Source: Massilia terrae | GTDB taxonomy: Bacteria > Pseudomonadota > Gammaproteobacteria > Burkholderiales > Burkholderiaceae_D | NCBI RefSeq assembly: GCF_024753145.1 | Contig: NZ_JANUGU010000003.1 | Location: forward strand, 124,001-188,000 | Direction: 5' to 3' | Length of the DNA stretch: 64,000 bases | Part shown: positions 47,877 through 57,779 of the stretch, one piece after another | How the letters are laid out: each line of letters opens with the position of its first letter | Numbering within the stretch: the stretch's first letter is position 1 | The notes under the pieces: model-generated | Told to the model about the DNA's origin: nothing | Database searches by the model: none | What the model saw: only the letters and a program-made list of their open reading frames with translations | Position numbers and translations under genes: made by a program

Positions 47877-49145
47877 ATGATTCGCGATACCTCCGCCCAA
47901 GACGCCGTGCTGATCCCGGCACGGTCGCACAACTACAAGAAACCCGCGCTGCTGATCGGCGGCGCGGTCGCCATCGTCGCGCTGGGCGCCATGCTGCTGT
48001 CGGCCTGGCGCAGCAGCGACGAATCGGTGAGCGCGGCGCGCATCCGCATCGCCGAAGTCGGCCGCGGCACGCTGGTGCGCGACGCCGCCGTCAACGGCCG
48101 CGTGGTGGCCGCCGTCAGCCCGACCCTGTTCTCCACCGCCAGCGCCACCGTCTCGCTGAAGGTGCAGGCCGGCGACACCGTCAAGAAGGGCCAGGTGCTG
48201 GCCGTGCTCACCTCGCCCGACCTGTCCGATGCGCTCAAGCGCGAGCAGACCGCGTTCGAACAGCTGCAGGCCGAAGTGGCGCGCCAGGAGATCCTGTCCA
48301 AGAAGCAGAAGCTGCTGGCCCAGCGCGAAGCAGACACCGCCGAGATCGAGCGCCTGTCGGCCCAGCGCACGCTGGAGCGTTACCAGGGCGTGGCCAACGA
48401 CGGCATCATCGCCAAGATCGACTACCAGAAGGCCAAGGACGCGCTCAACTCGGCCGAGATCCGGGCGCACCACGCCGCCGCCGCTGCGGTGCTGGAAAAG
48501 GATGACGTCGCGCTCGCGCTCAAGACCAAGAAGAGCCAGCTCGAGAGCGAGCGCCTGTCGCTGGGCGAGGCCCAGCGCAAGGTCGACGAGCTGACCGTGC
48601 GCGCCCCCGTCGACGGTTTCATCGGCACCCTCAACGTGCAGGACCGCGCGGTGGTCCCGCCCAACGCGCCCTTGATGACGCTGGTCGACCTGTCGCGCCT
48701 CGAGGTCGAGATCGAGGTGCCGGAAAACTACGCGGCCGACCTGGGCATCGGCATGCCGGCCGAGATCACGATCGGGAACAGCACCGTCAAGGGCAAGCTG
48801 TCGGCGCTGTCGCCGGAAGTGGTGAAGAACATCGTGCTGGCGCGCCTGCGCTTCGACGGCAAGCAGCCGGACGGCCTGCGCCAGAGCCAGCGCGTGTCGG
48901 CGCGCCTGCTGATCGAGGAGAAGCCGAACGTGGTGATGGTGCAGCGCGGCCCCTTCCTCGAAAGCGAGGGCGGGCGCTTCGCCTACATCGTCAACAACGG
49001 CATCGCGGTGCGTACCCCGGTGCAGGTCGGCGCCACCTCGATCTCGTCGGTCGAGATCCTGTCCGGCGCCAAGCCGGGCGACCGCGTCGTCATCTCCGGC
49101 ACCGACACCTTCAAGAACGCCCAGCGCGTGGCCATCAACAATTGA
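47877..49145 (+). CDS. HlyD/MacA-like periplasmic adaptor of an ABC export system
   Basis: A 422-residue membrane-fusion protein anchored by one helix at about 24-43 (ALLIGGAVAIVALGAMLLSAW). The barrel-sandwich domain halves are seen in ATVSLKVQAGDTVKKGQVLA and VRAPVDGFIGTLNVQDRA, flanking a long coiled coil (about 110-230, rich in Glu/Gln/Ala/Arg). It would connect the MacB-like permeases downstream to an outer-membrane channel or act as their regulator. It is the first gene after the sigma-54 promoter. Confidence 0.9.
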   Translation: MIRDTSAQDAVLIPARSHNYKKPALLIGGAVAIVALGAMLLSAWRSSDESVSAARIRIAEVGRGTLVRDAAVNGRVVAAVSPTLFSTASATVSLKVQAGDTVKKGQVLAVLTSPDLSDALKREQTAFEQLQAEVARQEILSKKQKLLAQREADTAEIERLSAQRTLERYQGVANDGIIAKIDYQKAKDALNSAEIRAHHAAAAAVLEKDDVALALKTKKSQLESERLSLGEAQRKVDELTVRAPVDGFIGTLNVQDRAVVPPNAPLMTLVDLSRLEVEIEVPENYAADLGIGMPAEITIGNSTVKGKLSALSPEVVKNIVLARLRFDGKQPDGLRQSQRVSARLLIEEKPNVVMVQRGPFLESEGGRFAYIVNNGIAVRTPVQVGATSISSVEILSGAKPGDRVVISGTDTFKNAQRVAINN

Positions 49146-49180
49146 CCGAAGTCCCAATGCACATTCCAAAGGAGTCCTCC

Positions 49181-49873
49181 ATGCTGCGCATGAAAAACCT
49201 GTCCAAGGTGTACCGCACCCACATGATCGAGACCCACGCGCTGCGCGGCTTCGAGATCGACGTCAAGCAGGGCGAATTCGTGACCGTGACCGGCCCGTCC
49301 GGCTCGGGCAAGACCAGCTTCCTGAACATCGCCGGCCTGCTCGAAACCTTCGACGGCGGCGAGTATGTGCTCGACGGCGTCAACGTCAGGGGCCTGGACG
49401 ACAACGCGCGCTCCAAGCTGCGCAACGAGAAGCTGGGCTTCATCTTCCAGGGCTTCAACCTGATCCCCGACCTGAACCTGTTCGACAACGTCGACGTGCC
49501 GCTGCGCTACCGCGGCTTCAACGCCACCGAGCGCAAGGAGCGCATCGAGGACGCGCTGACCAAGGTCGGCCTGGCCTCGCGCATGAAGCACTTCCCGGCC
49601 GAGCTGTCCGGCGGCCAGCAGCAGCGCGTCGCGATCGCGCGTGCGCTGGCAGGTTCGCCCAAGCTGCTGCTGGCCGACGAACCGACCGGCAACCTGGACA
49701 CGCAGATGGCGCGCGGCGTGATGGATCTGCTGGAGGAGATCAACGCGCAGGGCACCACCATCCTGATGGTCACCCACGACCCCGAGCTGGCGGTGCGCAC
49801 CCAGCGCAATGTGCACATCATCGACGGCCGCGTGTCGGACCTGGTGCGCGCCACCCCGACCCTGGTCGCGTAA
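49181..49873 (+). CDS. ABC transporter ATPase of the MacB/LolD type
   Basis: A 230-residue nucleotide-binding protein with Walker A GPSGSGKTS, Q-loop region GFIFQGFNLI, signature LSGGQQQR and Walker B LLLADEPTGNLD, followed by the switch His (VTHD). I chose the ATG at 49181, which has an AAAGGAG site; a TTG at 49142 overlapping the previous stop is less likely. It powers the two permeases that follow. Confidence 0.95.
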   Translation: MLRMKNLSKVYRTHMIETHALRGFEIDVKQGEFVTVTGPSGSGKTSFLNIAGLLETFDGGEYVLDGVNVRGLDDNARSKLRNEKLGFIFQGFNLIPDLNLFDNVDVPLRYRGFNATERKERIEDALTKVGLASRMKHFPAELSGGQQQRVAIARALAGSPKLLLADEPTGNLDTQMARGVMDLLEEINAQGTTILMVTHDPELAVRTQRNVHIIDGRVSDLVRATPTLVA

Positions 49874-49882
49874 GGAGCTGCC

Positions 49883-51202
49883 ATGTTCGGCTACTACTTC
49901 AAACTCGGCGTGCGCAGCCTGCGCCGCAACCCGGCGCTGACCGCGCTGATGGTGATCACGCTGGCGGTCGGCGTGGCGGCGTCGATGTCGACGCTGACCA
50001 TCCTGCACATGATGTCGGGCGACCCGATCCCGCAGAAGAGCCAGCGCCTGTTCGTGCCGGTGCTGGACTCCGGCCCCAAGGAAGGCTGGAGCCCGGGCCA
50101 GGATCCGGACGATATCCAGATGACCTACCGCGATGCGACCAACCTGTACGACGCCGGCAAGGTCGGCGAGCGCCGCGCCATCATCTACGGCGTGAGCATG
50201 GCGGTGGAGCCGGAGCGCAAGGACCTGGGCGCGTTCTCCGAGCAGGGCCTGGCCGCGACCCACGACATCTTCCAGATGTTCGAGGTGCCGTTCAAGTACG
50301 GCCAGCCGTGGACCGCGGCCGAGGACAAGGGCGCGGCCGACGTGGTGGTGCTGTCCACCGGCCTGGCCGAGCGCCTGTTCGGCAACGTCAACCCGGTCGG
50401 CAAGCGCGTGCGCATGAAGGGCGTGTCGTGGCAGGTGGTGGGCGTGGCCGACCACTGGAAGCCGCTGCCGCGCTACTACCACATCATCTCCGGCAACGGC
50501 GAGTACGGCGAGGAAGAAGGCTTCTATGTGCCGTTCGCGACCGCCATCCGCCACGAGACCCAGCACAGCGGCAGCATGAACTGCAACGAGCGCAACGCCA
50601 TCCCGGGCTTCAACGGCATCCTGCAAAGTAACTGCACCTGGATCCAGTTCTGGATCGAGGCCGCATCCGCCGGCGACCGTGGCGACGTCTCCAGCTATCT
50701 CGACAACTACGTGCACGAGCAGAACCGCATGGGCCGCTTCCCGCGCAACCAGCCGGCCAAGCTGTACAACGTGATGGAATGGCTGGACCTGAACAAGGTG
50801 GTCGGCAACGACAACCGCCTCGCCGTGTGGCTGGCCTTCGGCTTCCTCGCGCTGTGCCTGGTGAACACCATCGGCCTGCTGCTGGCGAAATTCTCGGTGC
50901 GCGCGCCCGAAGTCGGCATCCGCCGCGCGCTGGGCGCCTCGCGCCGCGAGATCTTCACCCAGTTCCTGATCGAGACCGCCGTCGTCGGCCTGGTCGGCGG
51001 CGCCATCGGCCTGACACTGGCCTACGGCACGCTCGGCCTGCTGTCGATGGGCTCGGAGAGCATGAAGAACCTGGCGCACATGGACGCCTCGATGCTGGCG
51101 CTAACCCTGGTGCTGTCGATCGCCGCCGCGATCCTCGCCGGCCTGCTGCCGACCTGGCGCGCCTGCCAGGTCACGCCGGCGCTGCAACTCAAATCCCAAT
51201 AA
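49883..51202 (+). CDS. MacB/FtsX-like ABC permease, first copy
   Basis: A 439-residue protein with the type VII ABC (MacB) layout: TM1 near the N-terminus (LTALMVITLAVGVAASMSTL), a periplasmic MacB_PCD-like domain of about 250 residues, and an FtsX domain with three helices at the C-terminus (LAVWLAFGFLALCLVNTIGL; VGIRRALGASRREIFTQFLI). Such pumps work by mechanotransmission across the periplasm rather than classic transport. It lies 9 nt after the ATPase gene. Confidence 0.9.
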   Translation: MFGYYFKLGVRSLRRNPALTALMVITLAVGVAASMSTLTILHMMSGDPIPQKSQRLFVPVLDSGPKEGWSPGQDPDDIQMTYRDATNLYDAGKVGERRAIIYGVSMAVEPERKDLGAFSEQGLAATHDIFQMFEVPFKYGQPWTAAEDKGAADVVVLSTGLAERLFGNVNPVGKRVRMKGVSWQVVGVADHWKPLPRYYHIISGNGEYGEEEGFYVPFATAIRHETQHSGSMNCNERNAIPGFNGILQSNCTWIQFWIEAASAGDRGDVSSYLDNYVHEQNRMGRFPRNQPAKLYNVMEWLDLNKVVGNDNRLAVWLAFGFLALCLVNTIGLLLAKFSVRAPEVGIRRALGASRREIFTQFLIETAVVGLVGGAIGLTLAYGTLGLLSMGSESMKNLAHMDASMLALTLVLSIAAAILAGLLPTWRACQVTPALQLKSQ

Positions 51203-51212
51203 AGGAGCGATC

Positions 51213-52445
51213 ATGGAACTGCGTCCCATTCTTTCCGCGCTCATGCGCAACAAGACCGGCCCGGTCCTGGTCGCCGTCCAGGTCGCGCTCAGCCTCGCGA
51301 TCCTGGCCAATGCCCTGCACGTGGTGAACCTGCGCCAGCAAACCAGCGCGCGCCCGAGCGGCGTGGCCGACGAGCACTCGGTGTTCTATATGCGGGTGCG
51401 TAACCTCGATACCGCCGGCTTCGAGCAGGTCATCGCGACGCGCGAACACGAACTGGCCACATTGCGCGCGGTCCCGGGCGTGGTGTCGGTCGCCGAAGTG
51501 AACCAGATCCCGCTGTCCAACAGCGGCAACAGCAACGGCTGGTCGGTGGACCGCAACCAGCTGCGCCCAACCGGCAATGCCGCCACCTACGACACCACCG
51601 GGAACCTGATCAAGACCTGGGGCCTGAAGCTGGTCGAAGGCCGCGACTTCAGGCCGGACGACCTGGTCAACTTCGACCCGAACAAGGATGCCAGCACGAC
51701 CGCGGACCAGGTCATCATCACCAGCGCCATCGCGCAGAAGGCCTTCCCGGGCCAGTCGGCGGTCGGCAAGTCGCTGTACAACGGCACCGGCGAAGATGCG
51801 CGCACCCTGCACATCATCGGCGTGGTCGAGCGCCTGCAGTCGCCGTGGGCACCGACCGACGAGAAAGCCGAATGGTCGGTCATCCGGCCGCTGCGCTTCG
51901 CCTTTGGCGGCGCCAGCTACAGCGTGCGCGCCGAGCCGGGCCAGCGCGACCGCGTGATGCGCGAGGCCGAAGAGGCGATCCGCAAATCGTCGCCGACGCC
52001 GAAGGTGATCACCACCGAATCGCTGGATGAGGCGCGCACCAAGCGCTACGCCAGCGACCGCGCGCTGTCGTGGACCCTGATCACGGTGTCCGGCCTGCTG
52101 CTCCTGGTCACCGCCAGCGGCATCGTCGGCATGGCCAGCCTGTGGGTGACCCAGCGCCGCAAGCAGATCGGCGTGCGGCGCGCGCTGGGCGCCCGGCGCA
52201 TCGACATCCTGCGCTACTTCATCACCGAGAACCTGATGATCACGTCGACCGGCGTGGTGGCGGGCGTGCTGCTGGCGATCGGCCTGAACAACCTGATGGT
52301 GTCGAAGCTCGAAATGGTGCGCCTGCCGCTGGGCTACCTGGGCGCCGGCGCCGGCCTGTTCTGGGCGCTCGGCCTGCTGGCGGTGTACGGCCCGGCGTGG
52401 CGCGCGGCCTCGATTTCGCCGGCGCTGGCCACCCGCACCGCCTGA
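51213..52445 (+). CDS. MacB/FtsX-like ABC permease, second copy
   Basis: A 410-residue paralogue of the preceding gene: TM1 at about 12-30 (NKTGPVLVAVQVALSLAILA), a periplasmic domain, and the FtsX motif IGVRRALGARRIDILRYFIT between the last helices. Two different permeases plus one ATPase imply a heterodimeric channel. An AAAGGAG site precedes the ATG. Confidence 0.9.
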   Translation: MELRPILSALMRNKTGPVLVAVQVALSLAILANALHVVNLRQQTSARPSGVADEHSVFYMRVRNLDTAGFEQVIATREHELATLRAVPGVVSVAEVNQIPLSNSGNSNGWSVDRNQLRPTGNAATYDTTGNLIKTWGLKLVEGRDFRPDDLVNFDPNKDASTTADQVIITSAIAQKAFPGQSAVGKSLYNGTGEDARTLHIIGVVERLQSPWAPTDEKAEWSVIRPLRFAFGGASYSVRAEPGQRDRVMREAEEAIRKSSPTPKVITTESLDEARTKRYASDRALSWTLITVSGLLLLVTASGIVGMASLWVTQRRKQIGVRRALGARRIDILRYFITENLMITSTGVVAGVLLAIGLNNLMVSKLEMVRLPLGYLGAGAGLFWALGLLAVYGPAWRAASISPALATRTA

Positions 52446-52475
52446 GCCCAGCAGTCCGATGGTATGCTTGCGCCC

Positions 52476-53803
<1,328 letters not shown>

Positions 53804-53807
<4 letters not shown>

Positions 53808-55165
53808 GCAAGCCGCGCAGCCGGCCGCGCGGACGCCGCCTTTCACTGGTGGCGCGCTGGTCGGCGCTGGCCGGCACCCTGCTCACCGCCGGCATCGCCA
53901 TCGCCCTCACCCTCGACTGGTATCTGCCCGGCCAGCCGCTGCTGGTATTCGGGATCTGCCTGGTGGCCGTGGTGCCGATGGCGATCATTACCATCCGCGC
54001 CGAGATCAGGCCGATGCTGTCGCTGTTCCGCGCGCTCGAGGGGACGGTGGCCAGCTACCGCGACGGCGACTTTTCGTTCAGCCTGCACTGGCCGCAGAAC
54101 GACGAGCTGGCCGACCTGATCGCCGCCCACAATGAGCTGGGCCACGTGCTGCGCGACCAGCGCCTCGACCTGGTGCAGCGCGAGCTGCTGCTCGATACGA
54201 TGGTCCAGAACACGCCGGTGGCGATGCTGCTGGTGGCCGGTTCGGCCAGCCGCAACGGCCTGATCGTGTACGCCAACAGCGCCGCGCGCCAGCTGCTGGC
54301 CAAGGGCCGCAAGCTCGAGGGACTGCAGCTGGACGAGCTGCTGGCCCAGGCCTCCACCGCGCTGCGCGACGCCATCGCGCGCGGCGGCGACGGCCTGTTT
54401 TCGGTCGGCGACGGCGAGGAGGAAAACGTGTACCACCTGGCGCGCAGCAGCTTCACCCTGAACGGCCGCAAGCACGAGCTGCTGCTGCTGCGCCACCTGA
54501 CCTCCGAGCTGCGCCGCCAGGAAGTGCAGACCTGGAAGAAGGTGATCCGCGTGATCAGCCATGAGCTGAACAATTCGCTGGCGCCGCTGGCATCGCTCGC
54601 GCATTCCGGCGCGGAGCTGGTGCGGCGCGGCCAGCCGGAGCGCCTGCCGCAGATCCTGGAGACCATCGGCGAGCGCACCCGTCACCTGGAGAGCTTCATT
54701 CTCGGCTACGCGCGCTTTGCGAAGCTGCCCTCGCCGCAGCTGGAGCCGTGCGCCTGGGACGCCTTCGTCGATCGGCTGGCGTCGCAGGTGCGCTTCAGGC
54801 TGGTGGGCGAACTGCCGCCCGAACCCGCGCAAATCGACGCCGCGCAGATGGAGCAGGCGCTCCTGAACCTGCTCAAGAATGCGCACGAATCCGGCTCGCG
54901 CCCGGAACAGGTCGAGCTGCACGTGCGGCGCGTCCAGGACATGGTGCGCATCGACGTGTTCGACCGCGGCAGCGGCATGAACGAAGCGGTGCTGACCAAC
55001 GCCCTGGTGCCGTTCTACTCCACCAAGCGCAGCGGCACCGGCCTGGGCCTGGCGCTGGCGCGCGAGATCGCCGAAGCGCACGGCGGGCGCATCCTGCTGG
55101 CCAACCGCGAAGGCGGCGGCCTGGCCGTCAGCCTGATCCTGCCCGGGCTGCCGCTGCCGGCCTGA
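53804..55165 (+). CDS. Membrane sensor histidine kinase partnered with the NtrC-type regulator
   Basis: A 453-residue kinase with two membrane helices (about 19-38 and 46-64), a linker, a PAS-like domain (about 125-235, NTPVAMLLVAGSASRNGLIV), and an H-box at VISHELNNSLAPLASLAHSG with H253. The N-box (LLNLLKNAHESG) and G-boxes (DRGSGMNE; GTGLGLALA) follow. The periplasmic loop between the helices is very short, so it may sense the membrane or a partner protein. Its start overlaps the regulator stop (ATGA). Confidence 0.92.
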
Positions 55166-55215
55166 CGGGCAATCTGCTAAGATCGGCCTTTGCGCCGTTC
55201 CCGAGCCCCTGCATC

Positions 55216-55998
55216 ATGTCGTCCATCCCGCCGCGCGCCGATCCGCGCTTCGCCCAGCCGGGCCATCCTCCCGCCACCGTCACCGAATTCGAAGGCGTGC
55301 GTTCGCTCCACCTTGGCACCTCCTGGGTGCAGGGCGCGATGCGCCTGTCGCGCCCGGACACCATCGAGCTCGAATACGTGCGCATGATGATGATGTGGAT
55401 GCTGTTCCAGCCGGCGCCGCGCCGGATCGTGCAGCTGGGCCTGGGCAGCGCCGCGCTGACCAAGTTCTGCCACGCGCGCTTTCCGGAGGCGCAGGTGACC
55501 GCGGTCGAGCTGAACCCGAACGTGATCGAGATCTGCCGCGCGCTGTTCGGCCTGCCGCCGGACGACGCAAGCCTGCAGGTGCGCGAAATGAACGCGCTCG
55601 ATTTCGTGAACGACCCGGCCAATCATGGCAAGGTCGACGTGCTGCAGGTCGACCTGTACGACGAACACGCGCGCGGCCCGGTGCTCGACACGCCGGAGTT
55701 CTACCAGGCCTGCGCCGACTGCCTTGCGCCGGACGGCATCATGACCGCCAATGTGTTCGGCGACGACTTCTCCAACTACGACAAGAACCTGCTCGCAATG
55801 GAACAGGAGTTCGACGCCGTGGCCTGGCTGCCCGAGGTACACGATGCGAACGTGATCGTGATCGCCTTCAAGCACGCGCCGCAGATCGACTTCGCGCTGC
55901 TGTACGACCGCGCGGCCGACATCAAGCGCCGCCACAACCTCGACGCCAAGCGCTGGGTCAACGGCCTGAAGGAGTGGATGCGCGACCACGCGGGCTAG
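55216..55998 (+). CDS. Spermidine synthase-like methyltransferase-fold protein
   Basis: A 260-residue Rossmann-fold protein resembling spermidine/spermine synthases. It has the cofactor motif IVQLGLGSAALTKFC, an acidic residue after strand 2 (VTAVELNPNVIEICR), and DVLQVDLYDEHARGP. Key aminopropyltransferase residues of the usual PxPxxD-type gate loop are not obvious. It could be a polyamine enzyme or a different small-molecule transferase. It is monocistronic between the kinase gene and gene remnants. Confidence 0.82.
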   Translation: MSSIPPRADPRFAQPGHPPATVTEFEGVRSLHLGTSWVQGAMRLSRPDTIELEYVRMMMMWMLFQPAPRRIVQLGLGSAALTKFCHARFPEAQVTAVELNPNVIEICRALFGLPPDDASLQVREMNALDFVNDPANHGKVDVLQVDLYDEHARGPVLDTPEFYQACADCLAPDGIMTANVFGDDFSNYDKNLLAMEQEFDAVAWLPEVHDANVIVIAFKHAPQIDFALLYDRAADIKRRHNLDAKRWVNGLKEWMRDHAG

Positions 55999-56063
55999 CG
56001 GCAGTCCGGCGGCAGCACCTGCTCGCGGATCCCTTCCGGCGCACACTTCCAGATCACGGCGCC
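55995..56063 (-). pseudogene. Remnant resembling the C-terminus of a type IV pilin
   Basis: The minus strand reads GAVIWKCAPEGIREQVLPPD then CR and a stop. The WxC...LPxxCR pattern is that of the disulfide-bonded C-terminus of PilA-type major pilins. No pilin N-terminus is present; the sequence is cut by the TonB-receptor remnant. Confidence 0.5.
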
Positions 56064-56260
56064 ATCCGTCACGCTATGCCTTCACCCGGCAGTTCAGGCT
56101 GTCGGGTGGCATCAGCAATGTGTTCGACACTTATCCGACACGCTGGGACACGGTGAAGGCTGCGCCCTTCCCGCAGCTTGGCTTCGCCTACTGCTGGGAG
56201 ACCTGCCCGTTCGGCATCAATGGGCGCTCGATGTACCTGCGCGTGGATTGCCGCTTCTGA
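56060..56260 (+). pseudogene. Remnant of the 3' end of a TonB-dependent receptor gene
   Basis: In one frame the sequence gives RYAFTRQFRLSGGISNVFDT, then YPTRWDTVKAAPFPQLGFAY, and ends GINGRSMYLRVDCRF with a stop. The final strand with terminal Phe and the N-(V/L)-FD-x-YP motif are typical of TonB-dependent receptors. About 65 codons remain of a gene that would normally have 700 or more. Confidence 0.7.
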
Positions 56261-56264
56261 TGCC

Positions 56265-57779
56265 TCAGCGCCGCTCGCGCCACCACAGCGCCAGCATCGC
56301 GAGCGCGAACACGATGGCGAAGGGCCAGCGCGGAAGCGCGCCGGGACGCCCCCGCGTCGCGACCGGCGTGCGGGCCGCGTAGCGCGCCGTGGCTGCGCGG
56401 CGCTGGGCCGCCTGCCATTGCGGCCACTCGCGTTCCGAGTACACGTAAATCGCCGTCTTCGCGCCGCTGTCGGGGCTCTCGATGTCGAGCCAGCCGGGTT
56501 TCGCCGGCCACACCGCCACGCATGAGGCATCGATGCGATCGGGCCGGCGTTGCCATGCCAATGTCTGGTGCAGGCTCGGGAATACAGCGGAGCCTTTCAC
56601 GCCGCGCGCGCAGGCCTCCAGGCGTTGCCCCGGCAGCGGCATCTCCTGGGGATCCAGCCACTCGACCGCTTGCGGCCGCGTCACGCCGAGCGCGTCGAGC
56701 GTGGACTGCCACCACAGCGCGAGCGGCATTGGATCGCTGATCGCGTAGTGGTGCCAGTTGGCGGCGCCGAGCCAGCCGATTCGCCCAGCGTGCCATTCCC
56801 GGGTCCACAGGAGGCTGCCGGCCTTGTGCCACGGGCCGCGCTCCACCGGATTGAAAGGCGCCACCGACATCGCCAGCGGCGCGCCTTCGGTGGCATTGTC
56901 GGGCTGCGGTTTGAGATCCAGCTCCAGCACGCGCGACCACGCGCCCGGATCGGCGGCGTTCTCGCCCAGGATCAGCAGCGAGGCGCCGCGCTCGACCTGC
57001 GCCAGCATGGCGCTGCGCTGGGCCGGCGCCGCGTGTTCGAACCACGCGGCATCGACCAGCAGCAGGTTGGGGTCCCCAAGCGCTTCGGCCGGGGTCTCGC
57101 TGCGGGTGAGCGATTTGCCCAGCGTGATCTGCCAGTCCAACAGCGCATTGCTGTTGGCGAGCAGTGAGTCCAGCGCACGCAGGTCGAACGACGGCGCGCC
57201 AAAACGGCCTTGCACACGCAGCGGCTCCGCCTCGCTGACGCTGAACGGCACCGGCCCCTCGACGATCAGGCTGCGGTCGGCGCCAAACAGGCGCGCCCGC
57301 AGCACCATCCGCTCCGCCACCGAGGGCAGCCATTGCACGGTCAGGTCGCCGTCGCCGTGCGCCTCGGACAGCACCCAGCCGTTTTCGGCGACCAGCTGCA
57401 GGCGCGCCTGCGTATGCGCGGGACGGCGCACGGTCAGCACGAACATGCGGCCGAGCGAGATCTGGCGCGGGAAATCGAGCTCGATGCCGCCCTTGCCGGC
57501 ATCATCCCATGCCAGCGGGCGCGCCGGCAGGTCGTCCCATTGCGCGGCGCGCAGGCCGTCGCCCTTGAGCCTCAGCGCGCCGACGCCATCCAGCGAATGC
57601 GGCGGCTTGCGCGCGTCGATGGCCAGTGTCGCGGGCGGTTGCACCGGCAGCGCAATCTCGCCGCACAGCAGTACCAGCGCGACCGCCGCCACGGCGACCA
57701 GCGCAGCGTCGATCCATTTGCGGCGCCACAGGCTGGCGGCAAGCGCCAGCAGGCCGATGCATGCAATCGCCAGGATCAC
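56265..57779 (-). CDS. Large membrane-anchored protein of the MoxR operon, function unknown
   Basis: A 504-residue protein starting with GTG at 57779, overlapping the stop of the upstream gene (GTGA). It has two N-terminal helices (VILAIACIGLLALAASLW; AALVAVAAVALVLLCGEIAL), a long periplasmic part, and one C-terminal helix (WPFAIVFALAMLALWW) before a basic end. No enzymatic motif is recognised. The layout is reminiscent of BatD/BatA-type or glutamine-amidotransferase-like proteins found at the end of MoxR-DUF58 operons. It is the last gene of the operon. Confidence 0.75.
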   Translation of the reverse strand: MILAIACIGLLALAASLWRRKWIDAALVAVAAVALVLLCGEIALPVQPPATLAIDARKPPHSLDGVGALRLKGDGLRAAQWDDLPARPLAWDDAGKGGIELDFPRQISLGRMFVLTVRRPAHTQARLQLVAENGWVLSEAHGDGDLTVQWLPSVAERMVLRARLFGADRSLIVEGPVPFSVSEAEPLRVQGRFGAPSFDLRALDSLLANSNALLDWQITLGKSLTRSETPAEALGDPNLLLVDAAWFEHAAPAQRSAMLAQVERGASLLILGENAADPGAWSRVLELDLKPQPDNATEGAPLAMSVAPFNPVERGPWHKAGSLLWTREWHAGRIGWLGAANWHHYAISDPMPLALWWQSTLDALGVTRPQAVEWLDPQEMPLPGQRLEACARGVKGSAVFPSLHQTLAWQRRPDRIDASCVAVWPAKPGWLDIESPDSGAKTAIYVYSEREWPQWQAAQRRAATARYAARTPVATRGRPGALPRWPFAIVFALAMLALWWRERR

